This document shows positions 16,396 through 26,380 of a stretch of DNA of 64,000 nucleotides, piece by piece; the stretch's first letter is position 1; the number at the start of each line of letters is the position of its first letter. The translations under genes were made by a program, and so were the position numbers. The DNA comes from Clostridiaceae bacterium (lineage in GTDB: Bacteria; Bacillota; Clostridia; Lachnospirales; Lachnospiraceae), in contig CAJTGE010000034.1 of the NCBI GenBank assembly GCA_910575795.1, positions 1 to 64,000 on the forward strand, in the 5' to 3' direction. Under the pieces are notes generated by a model. It saw only the letters and a list, made by a program, of their open reading frames with translations. It searched no databases and had not been told where the DNA came from.

Positions 16396-17460
16396 ATGCC
16401 TGATACAACCATGGAAAGGGAAAGGTATGATCCACTGGTGCTGGTGGAGACGGAGAACCTTACCCGTGAAGAATGGCTGGACTGGAGGCGCCGCGGAATC
16501 GGCGGCAGTGACGTCTCTGCCATCATAGGAATCTCTCCTTTCCGTACCGCACGGGATATCTATTATGACAAACTGGGTATCGCGGCAGTGGAGGAACATG
16601 AGGGCAACTGGGTAGCCCTGGAAATGGGGCATCTTCTGGAAGAACTTGTGGCAAAGATCTTTGAGCGCAGGACAGGGCTTAAAATCTATCAGGTAAAAAA
16701 GATGTTCATGCATCCTCTTTATCCGTTCATGCTGGCAGACGTGGATTATTTTATCACCATGCCGGACGGGACGAAGGCCATCCTGGAGATCAAGACCACC
16801 AATTATAACGCAAAGGAACACTGGTGGAAAAACGGGAAAGAAACGGTGCCGGTTTATTACGAGGCACAGGGCAGGCACTACATGGCCGTGATGGATATTG
16901 ACCGGGTATTTTTCTGCTGTCTGTACGGAAACACGGAGGATGAGACCATCATACGGGAGATCCGCAGGGATATGGCCTATGAGGAAGAGATGATATTTCT
17001 GGAACAGGAATTCTGGACTGGCTATGTACAGAAACAGGTTCCGCCGCCTTATCTGGAGGGCGGGGATGTGATCCTTGCAAGCGCCAGACAGTATTGCGGT
17101 AAGGCAGACAAAGACGCTGGGGCCATTATCCTGAATGGAACCATGCCGTCTACACTGATGCGCTATATGCAGCTCCAGGAGCAGAAGAAACAGTCAGAAA
17201 AATATTCCAAAAAGCTGGAAGCGGATATCCAGAGACTGAAAGCGATCCTGGCCGCAGAGATGGGAGCAAACTGTACGGCCGTCTGCGATATGGACGGAAG
17301 CCGTTACACGCTAACATACAACCCCGTCCGTAAGCCAATCGTTGACAAGGATAACCTGGCACGTCTGAAACTGCAGTATCCGGAGATTTACGAGCAGTTT
17401 GTAACGGTATCGGAGTTTAGGACATTCCATGTGAAGGTCAGTGCCCTGGATGCTGCCTGA
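16396..17460 (+). CDS. YqaJ-type viral recombinase / PD-(D/E)XK exonuclease
   Basis: A 354-residue nuclease. The family hallmark RRRGIGGSDVSAIIGISPF is near the N-terminus, EMGHLLEELVAKIFERRTG follows, and LADVDYF...AILEIKTTNY gives the D and ExK of the catalytic core. These enzymes degrade one strand from DNA ends and work with a single-strand annealing protein, as lambda Exo works with Beta. The C-terminal 130 residues contain a coiled coil (QLQEQKKQSEKYSKKLEADI). The RecD-like helicase two genes on and the uncharacterised gene at 20017 are candidate partners. ATG 16396 is preferred over GTG 16390 on spacing from AAGGGGGG. Confidence 0.9.
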   Translation: MPDTTMERERYDPLVLVETENLTREEWLDWRRRGIGGSDVSAIIGISPFRTARDIYYDKLGIAAVEEHEGNWVALEMGHLLEELVAKIFERRTGLKIYQVKKMFMHPLYPFMLADVDYFITMPDGTKAILEIKTTNYNAKEHWWKNGKETVPVYYEAQGRHYMAVMDIDRVFFCCLYGNTEDETIIREIRRDMAYEEEMIFLEQEFWTGYVQKQVPPPYLEGGDVILASARQYCGKADKDAGAIILNGTMPSTLMRYMQLQEQKKQSEKYSKKLEADIQRLKAILAAEMGANCTAVCDMDGSRYTLTYNPVRKPIVDKDNLARLKLQYPEIYEQFVTVSEFRTFHVKVSALDAA

Positions 17461-17494
17461 GAACTAAAAAGCATCAGAGAAAGGAAAGGTGAAA

Positions 17495-17668
17495 ATGAAA
17501 AGAAAGACATGGATACTGGGGAGCATAGGGGGATTCCTCCTGTTTTTTTTGATAAAGGATGCATTCCGGCTGATGCGCCTGGGATGTTATCTGGTACTGT
17601 ATCCCCTGCTTGGCGTTTTCCTGGCAGTTATTGTGGGCCTGCTTGTCTTATGGCTTTTATGGAGGTGA
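17495..17668 (+). CDS. Small membrane protein
   Basis: A 57-residue protein starting at ATG 17495 behind GAAAGGAAAGG. Two hydrophobic segments are visible (ILGSIGGFLLFFLI, and LGVFLAVIVGLLVLWLLW), with a basic link RLMRLG between. Its stop lies 4 bp before the RecD-like gene, whose ribosome site GGAGG it contains. Unknown function; likely a real operon member. Confidence 0.6.
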   Translation: MKRKTWILGSIGGFLLFFLIKDAFRLMRLGCYLVLYPLLGVFLAVIVGLLVLWLLWR

Positions 17669-17672
17669 GAGA

Positions 17673-19949
17673 ATGAGTTACATAGGCACTTATGACGGGA
17701 AGATATTCCATAACCCGTCAAATAAATTCTGTATCGTGGTGGTAAAGACCGCGGATACTTCCATTCCGGAGCAGGCAAGGGATAAGAGACGGTATAAGGA
17801 TCATCTGATCCGTTTTACTGCTGTCGGCTATGAGATTCCCATGACGGATGCCGTGGAACTGGAACTGGAAGGGGAATGGGTAAACGGGAAATACGGCATG
17901 CAGCTCCAGGTGGAGCAGTGGCATGAGATCGTGCCCAAAACAAAGGAAGGTGTGCTGAGTTATCTCGGCTCCGGTCTTATTAAAGGAATCGGGGAAAAGA
18001 CTGCCGCAGAAATCGTGGCGAAGTTCGGCACGGGTACGCTGGACATACTGGAAAAACACCCGGAACGGCTTTTGGAGGTCCGGGGGATAACGGAAAATAA
18101 GTTGGAGGATATCCGGACTTCTTTTGCGGAGAGCCGGATGCTCAGGGATATCATGACGCTTCTTGCGCCCTTTAAGCTGACGCCGAAGACAGCGCTGAAG
18201 ATTTACCAGCATTTCGGGCCAGCCTGTCTGGATCTTTTGAAAAAAAGCCCATTCGAGCTGTGCCAGATACCGGGTTTTGGGTTCCGGCGAGTGGATGCCA
18301 TTGTAAGAAAGACGGATAACCGTCCCCGTGATCCCATGCGAATCAGAGGTGCGCTCCACTGCACACTGGACGAGGCAAAGGGAAAGCAGGGGCATTTGTT
18401 CCTGGGAAAGGAAGAACTGTGCAAAGCGGCTTTTAAGATGCTGAATGGAAAGAGCCCGCTTCCGGAAATGCGTGTACGCCCGGAAGAAGTGGACCGGGAA
18501 CTGGACGCTATGATTTTAAGCGGCTCTGTGGTCTCCATGAGGGACAGCATCTACCATCCGAATGCATTTGCGCAGGAAGATGAGACTGCCAGCCGGATCG
18601 CAAGGCTGATTGCGGAGGAAAGACCGCCGATGAAGGATATTTCTGCCGTCATTGAAACAGTCAGGGTGGAGCAGAATCTTCGGACTTCCGGAAAACAGGA
18701 ATCAGCAGTCCGAACGGCATTTCTTTATAACCTGTCCGTAATCACCGGTTCGCCGGGGACGGGCAAGACGACCGTGCTCAAGATTATCCTGGAAGCTTAC
18801 CGCAGGATATATCCCGACAGGAAGATCGTCCTTATGGCGCCTACGGGCCGTGCAAGTCGCAGGATGGCGGAAAGCACAGGATTTGACGAGGCATGCACCC
18901 TTCACAGCGGGCTTGGCCTTGTCAGTGAAGAGGATGAGGGCAGCCGCAGCAGAAAAAAAGACAGCCTGGATGCGGATTTAGTCATTGTGGACGAGTTTTC
19001 CATGGTGGATATGTGGCTTGCAAGCAAGTTCTTTTCCGCATTGAAAAAGGGGGCGAAGATCGTTCTGGTCGGCGACCCGGATCAGCTGCCCAGTGTAGGC
19101 GCGGGAAATGTATTTAAGGAACTGATTCAGTGCGGCCTTGTGCCGGTCACGGTGCTGGATGAGATATTCCGCCAGGCAAAGGACAGCCTGATTGCCCATA
19201 ACGCCCGGTTCATCCATGACGGGAATACCAAGTTGTATTATGGGAATGATTTTCAGTTCCTGCCCTGTGACAGCCAGGCGGATGCGGCAGCGGCCATCAT
19301 CGAGAGATATTGTCAGGAGATTGAGAGCAACGGGATTGAGCACGTGCAGATCCTCTCACCATTCCGGACAGAAGGGGCGGCATCCTCAGACCATCTGAAT
19401 GCTGCCATCCGGAAGATTGTGAATCCGTTCCAGTCTGCAGAGGACGAAATCCGTATCGGGTCAAAGACGTTCCGTATCGGTGACAGGATCATGCAGACCA
19501 AGAACACGGATAAGGTTTCCAACGGCGATCTGGGATTCATCCGTTATATGGAGGATACGCCAGAAGGGAAACGAATCGGCCTGGACTTCGGGGAGAACCG
19601 CAGCCTGGAATACAGCCCGGAGGATATGGTGAACCTGGATCTTGCCTATGCGACTACCATCCATAAGGCCATGGGTTCCGAGTACGATATTGTGCTGATG
19701 CCGGTGCTGAAAGCACACTACATCATGCTCTATCGGAATCTTCTGTATACCGGAATTACCCGCGCAAAGAAACGGGTAGTGCTGGCAGGCGAAAAAAGCG
19801 TGCTGTTTATGGCCATCCATAAGAATGAGATCAGCAAGAGGAATACCCTTTTAGGAGAACGTATCTGCCTATACTACAAGGCTTATGCAAAAAGCGCCGG
19901 GCGTACAATGCCGGAGTTCCTGGAAGAAAAACTGAAAGCAGCAGGTTAA
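17673..19949 (+). CDS. RecD-like (RecD2) DNA helicase
   Basis: A 758-residue SF1B helicase of the RecD2/YrrC type. The N-terminal part has an OB-like region and helix-hairpin-helix repeats (GSGLIKGIGEKTAAEIVAKFG). The motor has Walker A GSPGTGKTT at about residue 359, APTGRASRRMAEST (motif Ia), DEFSMVD (Walker B), GDPDQLPSVGAGNVF (motif III) and TIHKAMGSEYD near the end. RecD2 enzymes unwind 5' to 3' and are often carried by conjugative elements. ATG 17673 has GGAGGTGAG upstream; the longer frame from 17610 is the overlapping small membrane gene region. Confidence 0.93.
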   Translation: MSYIGTYDGKIFHNPSNKFCIVVVKTADTSIPEQARDKRRYKDHLIRFTAVGYEIPMTDAVELELEGEWVNGKYGMQLQVEQWHEIVPKTKEGVLSYLGSGLIKGIGEKTAAEIVAKFGTGTLDILEKHPERLLEVRGITENKLEDIRTSFAESRMLRDIMTLLAPFKLTPKTALKIYQHFGPACLDLLKKSPFELCQIPGFGFRRVDAIVRKTDNRPRDPMRIRGALHCTLDEAKGKQGHLFLGKEELCKAAFKMLNGKSPLPEMRVRPEEVDRELDAMILSGSVVSMRDSIYHPNAFAQEDETASRIARLIAEERPPMKDISAVIETVRVEQNLRTSGKQESAVRTAFLYNLSVITGSPGTGKTTVLKIILEAYRRIYPDRKIVLMAPTGRASRRMAESTGFDEACTLHSGLGLVSEEDEGSRSRKKDSLDADLVIVDEFSMVDMWLASKFFSALKKGAKIVLVGDPDQLPSVGAGNVFKELIQCGLVPVTVLDEIFRQAKDSLIAHNARFIHDGNTKLYYGNDFQFLPCDSQADAAAAIIERYCQEIESNGIEHVQILSPFRTEGAASSDHLNAAIRKIVNPFQSAEDEIRIGSKTFRIGDRIMQTKNTDKVSNGDLGFIRYMEDTPEGKRIGLDFGENRSLEYSPEDMVNLDLAYATTIHKAMGSEYDIVLMPVLKAHYIMLYRNLLYTGITRAKKRVVLAGEKSVLFMAIHKNEISKRNTLLGERICLYYKAYAKSAGRTMPEFLEEKLKAAG

Positions 19950-20016
19950 AAATGGGATGCAGGTGCAGAAAAAGTACAGGGTATCCCTTATTTATTTCAT
20001 GAAAGGAGTTTTAAAA

Positions 20017-21561
20017 ATGAATAAGAACGAACAAACAGCAATGATGTATGAAACGATCCCTGCAGTGGCAGAACTGAACAAGGTTCCGGGATTTAACCCG
20101 CTGAAACTGCTCCGCCGCATCATCTCCCCGGATAACGGGGAGACAGTACTGCAGCTGGATCTCCCCTATAAAAAGTTATGGTTCCGGCTGGCGAATCCCA
20201 GAGGCCGCATCCGGTTAAACGCACTCCGTATCACGGAGCAGATGGCAATCTATGAGGCACAGATTTTTCTGGATCGCACAGACGAGAATCCCATTGGCAG
20301 CTTTACTTCCAGCTGCACAAAGGAAGAGGCACCGGGAGGGCAGTATATCCAGGCAGCACAGCAGGCCGCTATGGATGAGGCTCTGTCAGATGCAGGCTTT
20401 GGCATCCAGTTTGCCGATGTGAACATGGGCACTGGTGGCAGCCGCTACGGGAGCAGGGTTTCCCTGAGTGGAGGTTCACAGACTCAAAAAACGGAGATTC
20501 CGTCCGGTGTTGCTGTGTCTCCTGCACGAACACCGCAGCAGACAACAGCGCCTGCAGGAGGTTCGGTGAGAACTTTCCCGGCTTCCGCAGGAAAAACCGG
20601 GACATCACCGCAGAATAAAACGGCACAGGCATCCGGATTGCCCGTTCAGGGCGAAAAGGTGGCTGTAAACGCCAAAGCGGAGGAGAGGAAACCGATGGAT
20701 CAAAACCTGGCACAGAATACAGGCACAGAGCCAAAGGCTCTGCTTGAAGTTGTGGCAGAGAGTGGGAATCCGGCCATGAGCATGCCGGCTGGTACGCAGG
20801 GCGATTCGGAAAGCCTTCCGGTTAATCCGGGAAGCCATTTGGGGCATCTGCCGGTGCAGTCTGGTGCAGAACAGAAAACGAAGGAACAGTCTTTGGCTTC
20901 AATACAAAGACAGCCAGGACAGCCTTCTGTAGTATCCGTTCAGGCTGGCGGAGATACAAAACCGGCACGGACGGTTCAGGCTCAGGAGACCGTACAGTCT
21001 GCCGGAACCGGGGAACTGCCTGTAAAAGCGGCTGAACCGGAATCCCTTCCTGTACAGACAAATGAAGAAACATGCGCAGCAGAAAAAACGGGAAATGTGC
21101 TTCCTGTTTCTGAAAAAAAGAATGAGGAAGAAGATACCCAGAAAGCAGTGCAGGGAATGATGGCGCTGCTTGGCGGACAGGATGTCTCTGCTGAAACAGT
21201 TGCATCCTCTGCCGGAAATGCCGGAAGTGGAGAAAGTGCTAAAAAAGCAGAAGCCAGCGGCTCGGCACCGGAAGTCCAGGGACTGCCTGTTACCGGAGGA
21301 CTGCCGCAGGAAAAGACAAACGCCAGATACACACCGGATATGCCTGTGGAAGAAATCGTCAAACTGATGACCTTTGAAGAGGCAGGGAAAGTGGTAGTGG
21401 ATACCGGCGTCTGCAAGGGACAGACCATTGCGGAAGTGGCAGAACGGCGGCCGCCCAGTCTGAAATTCTATCTGTACGGCGGTTACCGCGGAGATAACAA
21501 TATCCTCCGTGCGGCAGCCCAGATCATGCTGGATTCCCTGTCTGCCAAAAAAGCAGGATAA
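20017..21561 (+). CDS. Unknown protein with long low-complexity middle
   Basis: A 514-residue protein with three parts. Residues 1-130 form a folded domain (VPGFNPLKLLRRII, LQLDLPYKKLWFRLANPRGRIRLN). About 130-430 is Ala/Gln/Pro/Ser-rich and probably disordered. The last 70 form a compact domain (YTPDMPVEEIVKLMTFEEAG, LKFYLYGGYRGDNNIL). Lying between RecD-like helicase and primase genes and two genes after a YqaJ nuclease, it may bind or anneal single-stranded DNA, but nothing in the sequence proves this. ATG 20017 is chosen because AAAGGAG precedes it. Confidence 0.6.
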   Translation: MNKNEQTAMMYETIPAVAELNKVPGFNPLKLLRRIISPDNGETVLQLDLPYKKLWFRLANPRGRIRLNALRITEQMAIYEAQIFLDRTDENPIGSFTSSCTKEEAPGGQYIQAAQQAAMDEALSDAGFGIQFADVNMGTGGSRYGSRVSLSGGSQTQKTEIPSGVAVSPARTPQQTTAPAGGSVRTFPASAGKTGTSPQNKTAQASGLPVQGEKVAVNAKAEERKPMDQNLAQNTGTEPKALLEVVAESGNPAMSMPAGTQGDSESLPVNPGSHLGHLPVQSGAEQKTKEQSLASIQRQPGQPSVVSVQAGGDTKPARTVQAQETVQSAGTGELPVKAAEPESLPVQTNEETCAAEKTGNVLPVSEKKNEEEDTQKAVQGMMALLGGQDVSAETVASSAGNAGSGESAKKAEASGSAPEVQGLPVTGGLPQEKTNARYTPDMPVEEIVKLMTFEEAGKVVVDTGVCKGQTIAEVAERRPPSLKFYLYGGYRGDNNILRAAAQIMLDSLSAKKAG

Positions 21562-21612
21562 AGATGCCGCATGGAAACCGCAGAGAAACAGTGAGGAAGG
21601 AGGGCGCAGGTG

Positions 21613-23241
21613 ATGGGCTCATTTTCACAGGAATTCCCGTTTGGGATCATGGATGTGGTGGAGCTGCTGCATTTGCGTATCCGGCGCCGGCAGGCGGACA
21701 ATGCCTATACGGACTGTCCGTTCTGCGGTGACCGGAGAGGAAAGATGAATGTCAATTTTGCCAAGAATGTGTGGCGGTGCAACTACTGCGGCGAACATGG
21801 CGGGATGCTGAACCTGTACGCCAGGATCAACAATACCACCAATTCCGAAGCCTACCGGGAAATCTGTGACGCCCTCCAGGCAGGCGATACTTCCTGGGGA
21901 TATGGGGGAGCAGAGAGCGCGGATGCCTATGCAGGGGTTCCGGTCAGGGACCCCCATGCAGGCAGACAGCCGGATATGGGAATCCCCCAGGCGGAACGTG
22001 CCAGCCCACAGGAGATACACCAGACCTATTCCCTGATGCTTGAAATGCTGTCTTTAAACTCCGCCCACCGGGCACATCTGCGCTCGGAGAAGCGGGGGCT
22101 TACGGATGAACAGATTGACAGTCTGGGTTTTAAGAGCACCCCGCCCTATTTTCTGTGCCGCTCCCTGACGGAGAGGCTGATAAAGCAGGGCTGTAAGGTG
22201 GAAGGGGTTCCGGGGTTTTATCTCCATGAGGGAGGATACTGGACCTTAAAGTGCAGCAGCCGCACGGCAGGAATCCTGATACCGGCCGTTGGCATTGATG
22301 GACTGATCCGGGGGATGCAGGTCCTTCTGGACGTACCCTTTAAGGACAGGGATGATCCGCCGGAAAAGGCCGGAACGAAATATATCTGGCTTTCCTCTTC
22401 CGCAAAGAACATGGGAGTCACTTCCGGGAGCCCGGTGCATTTTATAGGGAATCCCTTTGCCCGGACGATCTATGTCACGGAGGGGATACTGAAAGCGGAT
22501 ATCGCCCATCATCTGCTGAACCGGTCTTTTGTGGCGGTGGCAGGGGCAAATAATGTACAGCAGTTAGGCCCGCTATTCGCGCTTCTGGCGCAGAATGGTA
22601 CGGAGCTGATCATTGAGGCACATGATATGGACAAGTACAGCAATGAGATGATCGCAAAAGGAAGTTCCAGGATTTACCTGCTGGCAGGACAGTATGGCAT
22701 GGAGTGCAGGCGGCTGACCTGGAATCCCAATTACAAGGGGATTGATGACTGGCAGCTTGCGCTGCGGAGAGAAAAACAGCAGAAAGAAGGTGAAAACCGG
22801 AATTTACAGAAAGGCCGGGTGTTTTTCCGGCAGGAAGACGGAGAAATACCGGAAGATATTTCGGATTCTCCATACCGCAGATGCCGGTTCCGTATTTACC
22901 AGCTTTTGTTTGGCGCAGACCGGGAGACCATCCCTTTTGCTTTTAAGGGAATCCGGGATCTGCATAAGGCCGGATACGAACAGCCCCCGGCTTCGGAATA
23001 CCAGATGGTGTGTGATTCGGAGCTTGCCTTTCCGAAAGACTGGAAAGATACGGAGATACTGGAACAGATTTCGGCACATTATGGAAACCGTGTGCCGGAA
23101 GGATACAAAGGACGCCCGCTTGCATCTTCGGATGTGGTGGAACTGGATGATGAAACAGGCCGCCGCTATTTTTACATAGACGGCAGGACATTTGAACCTG
23201 TCCGATTCTCTCCCTTTCTTGCTAAGCCAATGAAAGGATGA
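21613..23241 (+). CDS. DNA primase-like protein (CHC2 zinc finger, Toprim-like)
   Basis: A 542-residue protein. The N-terminus holds a CHC2-type zinc-binding domain: DCPFCGDRRGKMNVN, then NVWRCNYCGEHGGMLNLYA. A middle domain contains ARTIYVTEGILKADIAHHLL and ELIIEAHDMDK, resembling the Toprim-like fold of primases of mobile elements (DUF3854 type). It would make primers for element replication. ATG 21613 follows GGAGGG; GTG 21610 is adjacent. A terminator follows at 23260. Confidence 0.8.
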   Translation: MGSFSQEFPFGIMDVVELLHLRIRRRQADNAYTDCPFCGDRRGKMNVNFAKNVWRCNYCGEHGGMLNLYARINNTTNSEAYREICDALQAGDTSWGYGGAESADAYAGVPVRDPHAGRQPDMGIPQAERASPQEIHQTYSLMLEMLSLNSAHRAHLRSEKRGLTDEQIDSLGFKSTPPYFLCRSLTERLIKQGCKVEGVPGFYLHEGGYWTLKCSSRTAGILIPAVGIDGLIRGMQVLLDVPFKDRDDPPEKAGTKYIWLSSSAKNMGVTSGSPVHFIGNPFARTIYVTEGILKADIAHHLLNRSFVAVAGANNVQQLGPLFALLAQNGTELIIEAHDMDKYSNEMIAKGSSRIYLLAGQYGMECRRLTWNPNYKGIDDWQLALRREKQQKEGENRNLQKGRVFFRQEDGEIPEDISDSPYRRCRFRIYQLLFGADRETIPFAFKGIRDLHKAGYEQPPASEYQMVCDSELAFPKDWKDTEILEQISAHYGNRVPEGYKGRPLASSDVVELDDETGRRYFYIDGRTFEPVRFSPFLAKPMKG

Positions 23242-23259
23242 TGAGCAGACAGCAGCTAT

Positions 23260-23298
23260 GGCATGGAATGGGGATTTTCTCCGCTCCATGCCGTTTTT
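23260..23298 (+). terminator. Intrinsic terminator after the primase gene
   Basis: GGCATGGA (23260-23267) pairs with TCCATGCC (23285-23292), followed by GTTTTT. The next gene's ribosome site lies 10 bp beyond, so read-through may be partial. Confidence 0.7.
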
Positions 23299-23316
23299 AA
23301 TGAAAGGAGATCAGAT

Positions 23317-24279
23317 ATGAGCAGTGCATTTGAGGATATGAATATGGAAGTATGTATGGAAGAAAACCCTTTTGAAGAAGGCGGTATGCCAACAGGAAGT
23401 TCCGAAAAGAAAGAAAGTGAGATTCCGGATGGATTTACCGATGGGACTATGCTTAGTGAAACTCCCTTTGATTCTGACAGTGAAGAGTCGGCTGTGGCGC
23501 TCCTTCCGGTACAGGACGAGGCTGATTCGGAGGGAGCGTGGTTCAATGCGGAAGAAGAAAGAGAATGTCTGGAAACGGATGAGGCAGAGGAAGCGGAGGA
23601 CAATACAGAAGTTCCTGATGCCGGGAAGGAATCCGAAGATAAAAAACGTGCGGAACATGAGGCTTCGGAAGCCAGACGCAAAGCGCAGTGGGAGGCCAGG
23701 CAGCAGGCAAAGAAAGAGGCGGAACAGGCACAGCTTGCGAAAATATCGGCCCTAAGTGACGAGGAAGTGGCGGCTGAAGCCATGAAACGTGTGGGCATCG
23801 ATACAGAAAGGCTCACCCGCAGGAATATGAAGGAGTGTGTGTCAGAGTATATTCAGACTTTATGTCTGGAGGACCCGGCTTTTGCCAGACTGACCATGCA
23901 TCCCCGTAAGACCATGATCCACTGTTTCCACTATATCAACCGGAAAGCCAGGGAGTTTGTGGAGCAGGAGATGAAGGATAATGACATAAAACCGGAAAAC
24001 GGCGTTTATGGAAGTGACGTGCCGGATGATCTGTGTTACCAGTGGGCAGAAGAGTACTTCCGTAATCCGAATGCAAAGGAGGACGAAGAGAAGGAAGAGA
24101 AATTTGTCCCCAGGGCTTATAGCGGAAAAACCGGCGGAAAGTCTAAAAATACAAAGTCTGCGGCAAAAAAAGCCAACGGGAAGGAGAAGAACGGGAAAAA
24201 GGCTGATAAGAAGCCGCCGGAGAAAGCAGAAAATAAGGGACAATTTGAGCAGATGACTCTGGCAGGGCTTGCAGGATAG
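23317..24279 (+). CDS. PcfK-like protein
   Basis: A 320-residue protein. The first 160 residues are acidic and probably disordered, then a Lys/Arg/Glu helix. The PcfK-like domain starts near 165 (DEEVAAEAMKRVGIDTERLT, LEDPAFARLTMHPRKTMIHC, GVYGSDVPDDLCYQWAEEYF). The tail is Lys-rich and ends in GQFEQMTLAGLAG, another possible clamp-binding QxxL peptide. PcfK is a gene of enterococcal conjugative plasmid pCF10 with no firm role. It precedes a PcfJ-like gene, as in other elements. ATG 23317 has AAAGGAGA upstream. Confidence 0.8.
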   Translation: MSSAFEDMNMEVCMEENPFEEGGMPTGSSEKKESEIPDGFTDGTMLSETPFDSDSEESAVALLPVQDEADSEGAWFNAEEERECLETDEAEEAEDNTEVPDAGKESEDKKRAEHEASEARRKAQWEARQQAKKEAEQAQLAKISALSDEEVAAEAMKRVGIDTERLTRRNMKECVSEYIQTLCLEDPAFARLTMHPRKTMIHCFHYINRKAREFVEQEMKDNDIKPENGVYGSDVPDDLCYQWAEEYFRNPNAKEDEEKEEKFVPRAYSGKTGGKSKNTKSAAKKANGKEKNGKKADKKPPEKAENKGQFEQMTLAGLAG

Positions 24280-24292
24280 GGAGGAAAAACAG

Positions 24293-26311
24293 ATGAAGAT
24301 AAATAAAAGAGAATGCCGGAAATTTGCAGATCCGGGGATTTCGATGAACCGGAACCATGGACTGCTCCATGCGGCGGAAGTGAAGTACATTGTGAGGACG
24401 GCGGTAAAGAATATCGGGGGAAAACGGCTCCTGGTATTATATATCTATTCAAGAGAGCAGGCGGCGGAAGGAATTTTCCAGCCTGTCTGGACCATGTTCC
24501 AGAGCCGGACAGAGCATATCACTTTATCATACAGGGAGGACGGCAGCACCCGTTGGAGCAAGGCCTCTTTTTGTAATCTGGAAAGAGATTATGATTTTAG
24601 CAGACATTGTGCTTTCTATACAGTCCGTGATGAGGAGCGTGTTATAAGATTTTGCAGGCAGGGAAAATGCAGGGGGTTTACAAGCCTGTATCATTTGCAG
24701 AGTGATATCAGAGAAAAAAAGCAGAGGGAACTGAAACAAAAGAAAGAAGAAAAGATCCTTGTGAGGATGAAGCCGGTTCCGGCCCTTCCCAGAAATATCC
24801 GGAAGATAATCGACCGTGAGATTATGCCGCATTATCTTTTCTATACTTACAATAGAAAGAGAAAAGATATGGAAGGATTCTGCAGTGCATGCAACACAGA
24901 AGTAAAGGTGACGGATGCGAGACATAATCAGAAAGGGTTATGCCCGGTATGCAAAGCAAAAGTGATTTTTAAGAGCCGGGGAAAGCGTGGAAATATCTGC
25001 GACAGGGAAACTTTGCAGGTAATCCAGCGTATTTCCGAAAATGAAATCATAGTACGTTTTCTTAAAATCCATTACCAGTTTGGAGAGGAAAGGCATCCAT
25101 ATAAAAGCGTGTATGAAAATGCCAGAACGTTCCTTTGCTGGAACGAGGAAGGAAAAACTTCTGAAGAACGCTTTTACTACAGTTATGGAGGCAGAGACAG
25201 TCTTACGCCGTGGAAACCGGGCACCCGTCCGGTCTTCAACCAGTGGAGGTATAATTTTGAAGCGGATCAGGCGGGTTTTTTGTATGAAAAAAACCTGGAC
25301 CAGGTCTTAAAGGGATCGCCATGGCAGTATTCCCAGCTGAAAGAATTTTACCTGGCGGACCGGGAACCTCTTTATGTGATCAGCTATCTGGCGAAGTATG
25401 AGCGTTACCCAATGCTGGAATATCTGGTAAGGCTCCGGCTGTGGCGTCTGGCTGAAGATGTTGTGTTTGGCAGTCATTATTATGGCTCTTCGGATTCCGC
25501 TTTCAATCCAAATGGAAAGAATTTAAAGGAAGTATTAGGACTTGATAAAAGCTATGTTCCGCTTCTTCAGCGGGTAAATCCAGGTCTCGGCCAGATGAAA
25601 CTGATAAAATCTCTGCTCCATGCGAAAGTGGAACTAAATGAGGGACTGCTGCGCTGGTGCGGTGATTGTGGTATCAGCAGGACGGAAAATGTACTTGTTC
25701 CATTAAAACATATGACACCCCATAAGATGATGAGGTATGTAAATGAACAGTATGCAAAGTTACGCAGAAAAAATCCTTATCAGAGCAGTGGGTATTATAA
25801 GGTGGAGGATGTCCTGACAGATTACCGGGATTATCTGTGTATGAGTGAAGGACTGGAGCTTGACTTGAAAAATAGTTTTGTGCTGTTTCCGACTGACTTA
25901 AAGAAAGCCCATGACAAGGTGAATGATATTTCCGATAAGGAGCAGGCGCTGGTTTATGACAGGCAGATACAGAAGCAGTTTGAGGAACTGAACGAACAGT
26001 ATCATTTTGTGAAATACGGGTTTGCCGTACTCCTTCCCCATACCGCAAAGGAAATCCTGGAGGAAGGTCAGAATCTCCATCACTGTGTCGGAAGCTATGT
26101 GAAGAAGGTTGTAAAGAGGGAAAGTACCATTCTGTTTGTCCGGAAAGCCGGGGAACAGGATAAATCTCTCTGCACTGTTGAAATCCATAATGGGGAGTTG
26201 GTACAGGCCCGTTGCTATAAGAATGAGCCGCCATCTCCCGCAATCCGGAAATTTTTGGATATATGGAAAAAAAAGGTCCTGCATGCCCCTGAACTTACGG
26301 TGGCTGCATAA
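24293..26311 (+). CDS. PcfJ-like protein
   Basis: A 672-residue protein. Residues 190-230 carry a zinc ribbon (CSACNTEV, then CPVCKAK). The C-terminus holds the PcfJ domain, with LPHTAKEILEEGQNLHHCVG and a histidine-cysteine HHCVGSY typical of the family, then STILFVRK and NGELVQARCYKNEPP. PcfJ proteins occur on conjugative plasmids and ICEs beside PcfK; their biochemical role is unknown. ATG 24293 has GGGAGG upstream; it starts 13 bp after the PcfK-like stop. Confidence 0.85.
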   Translation: MKINKRECRKFADPGISMNRNHGLLHAAEVKYIVRTAVKNIGGKRLLVLYIYSREQAAEGIFQPVWTMFQSRTEHITLSYREDGSTRWSKASFCNLERDYDFSRHCAFYTVRDEERVIRFCRQGKCRGFTSLYHLQSDIREKKQRELKQKKEEKILVRMKPVPALPRNIRKIIDREIMPHYLFYTYNRKRKDMEGFCSACNTEVKVTDARHNQKGLCPVCKAKVIFKSRGKRGNICDRETLQVIQRISENEIIVRFLKIHYQFGEERHPYKSVYENARTFLCWNEEGKTSEERFYYSYGGRDSLTPWKPGTRPVFNQWRYNFEADQAGFLYEKNLDQVLKGSPWQYSQLKEFYLADREPLYVISYLAKYERYPMLEYLVRLRLWRLAEDVVFGSHYYGSSDSAFNPNGKNLKEVLGLDKSYVPLLQRVNPGLGQMKLIKSLLHAKVELNEGLLRWCGDCGISRTENVLVPLKHMTPHKMMRYVNEQYAKLRRKNPYQSSGYYKVEDVLTDYRDYLCMSEGLELDLKNSFVLFPTDLKKAHDKVNDISDKEQALVYDRQIQKQFEELNEQYHFVKYGFAVLLPHTAKEILEEGQNLHHCVGSYVKKVVKRESTILFVRKAGEQDKSLCTVEIHNGELVQARCYKNEPPSPAIRKFLDIWKKKVLHAPELTVAA

Positions 26312-26319
26312 TGAAAAAG

Positions 26320-26345
26320 CGGATGTCCTTGTGGCATCCGTTTTT
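26320..26345 (+). terminator. Intrinsic terminator after the PcfJ-like gene
   Basis: CGGATG (26320-26325) pairs with CATCCG (26335-26340) and is followed by five Ts. Confidence 0.65.
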
Positions 26346-26380
26346 CTTTCAAGAATCATGTTAAGAGAAAAGGAGACAAA

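Noticed and set aside
17718..24452. Many 100-220 codon minus-strand frames across the replication operon
   Set aside because: They are antisense shadows of the helicase, primase and PcfK-like genes, with no start signals or plausible protein composition.
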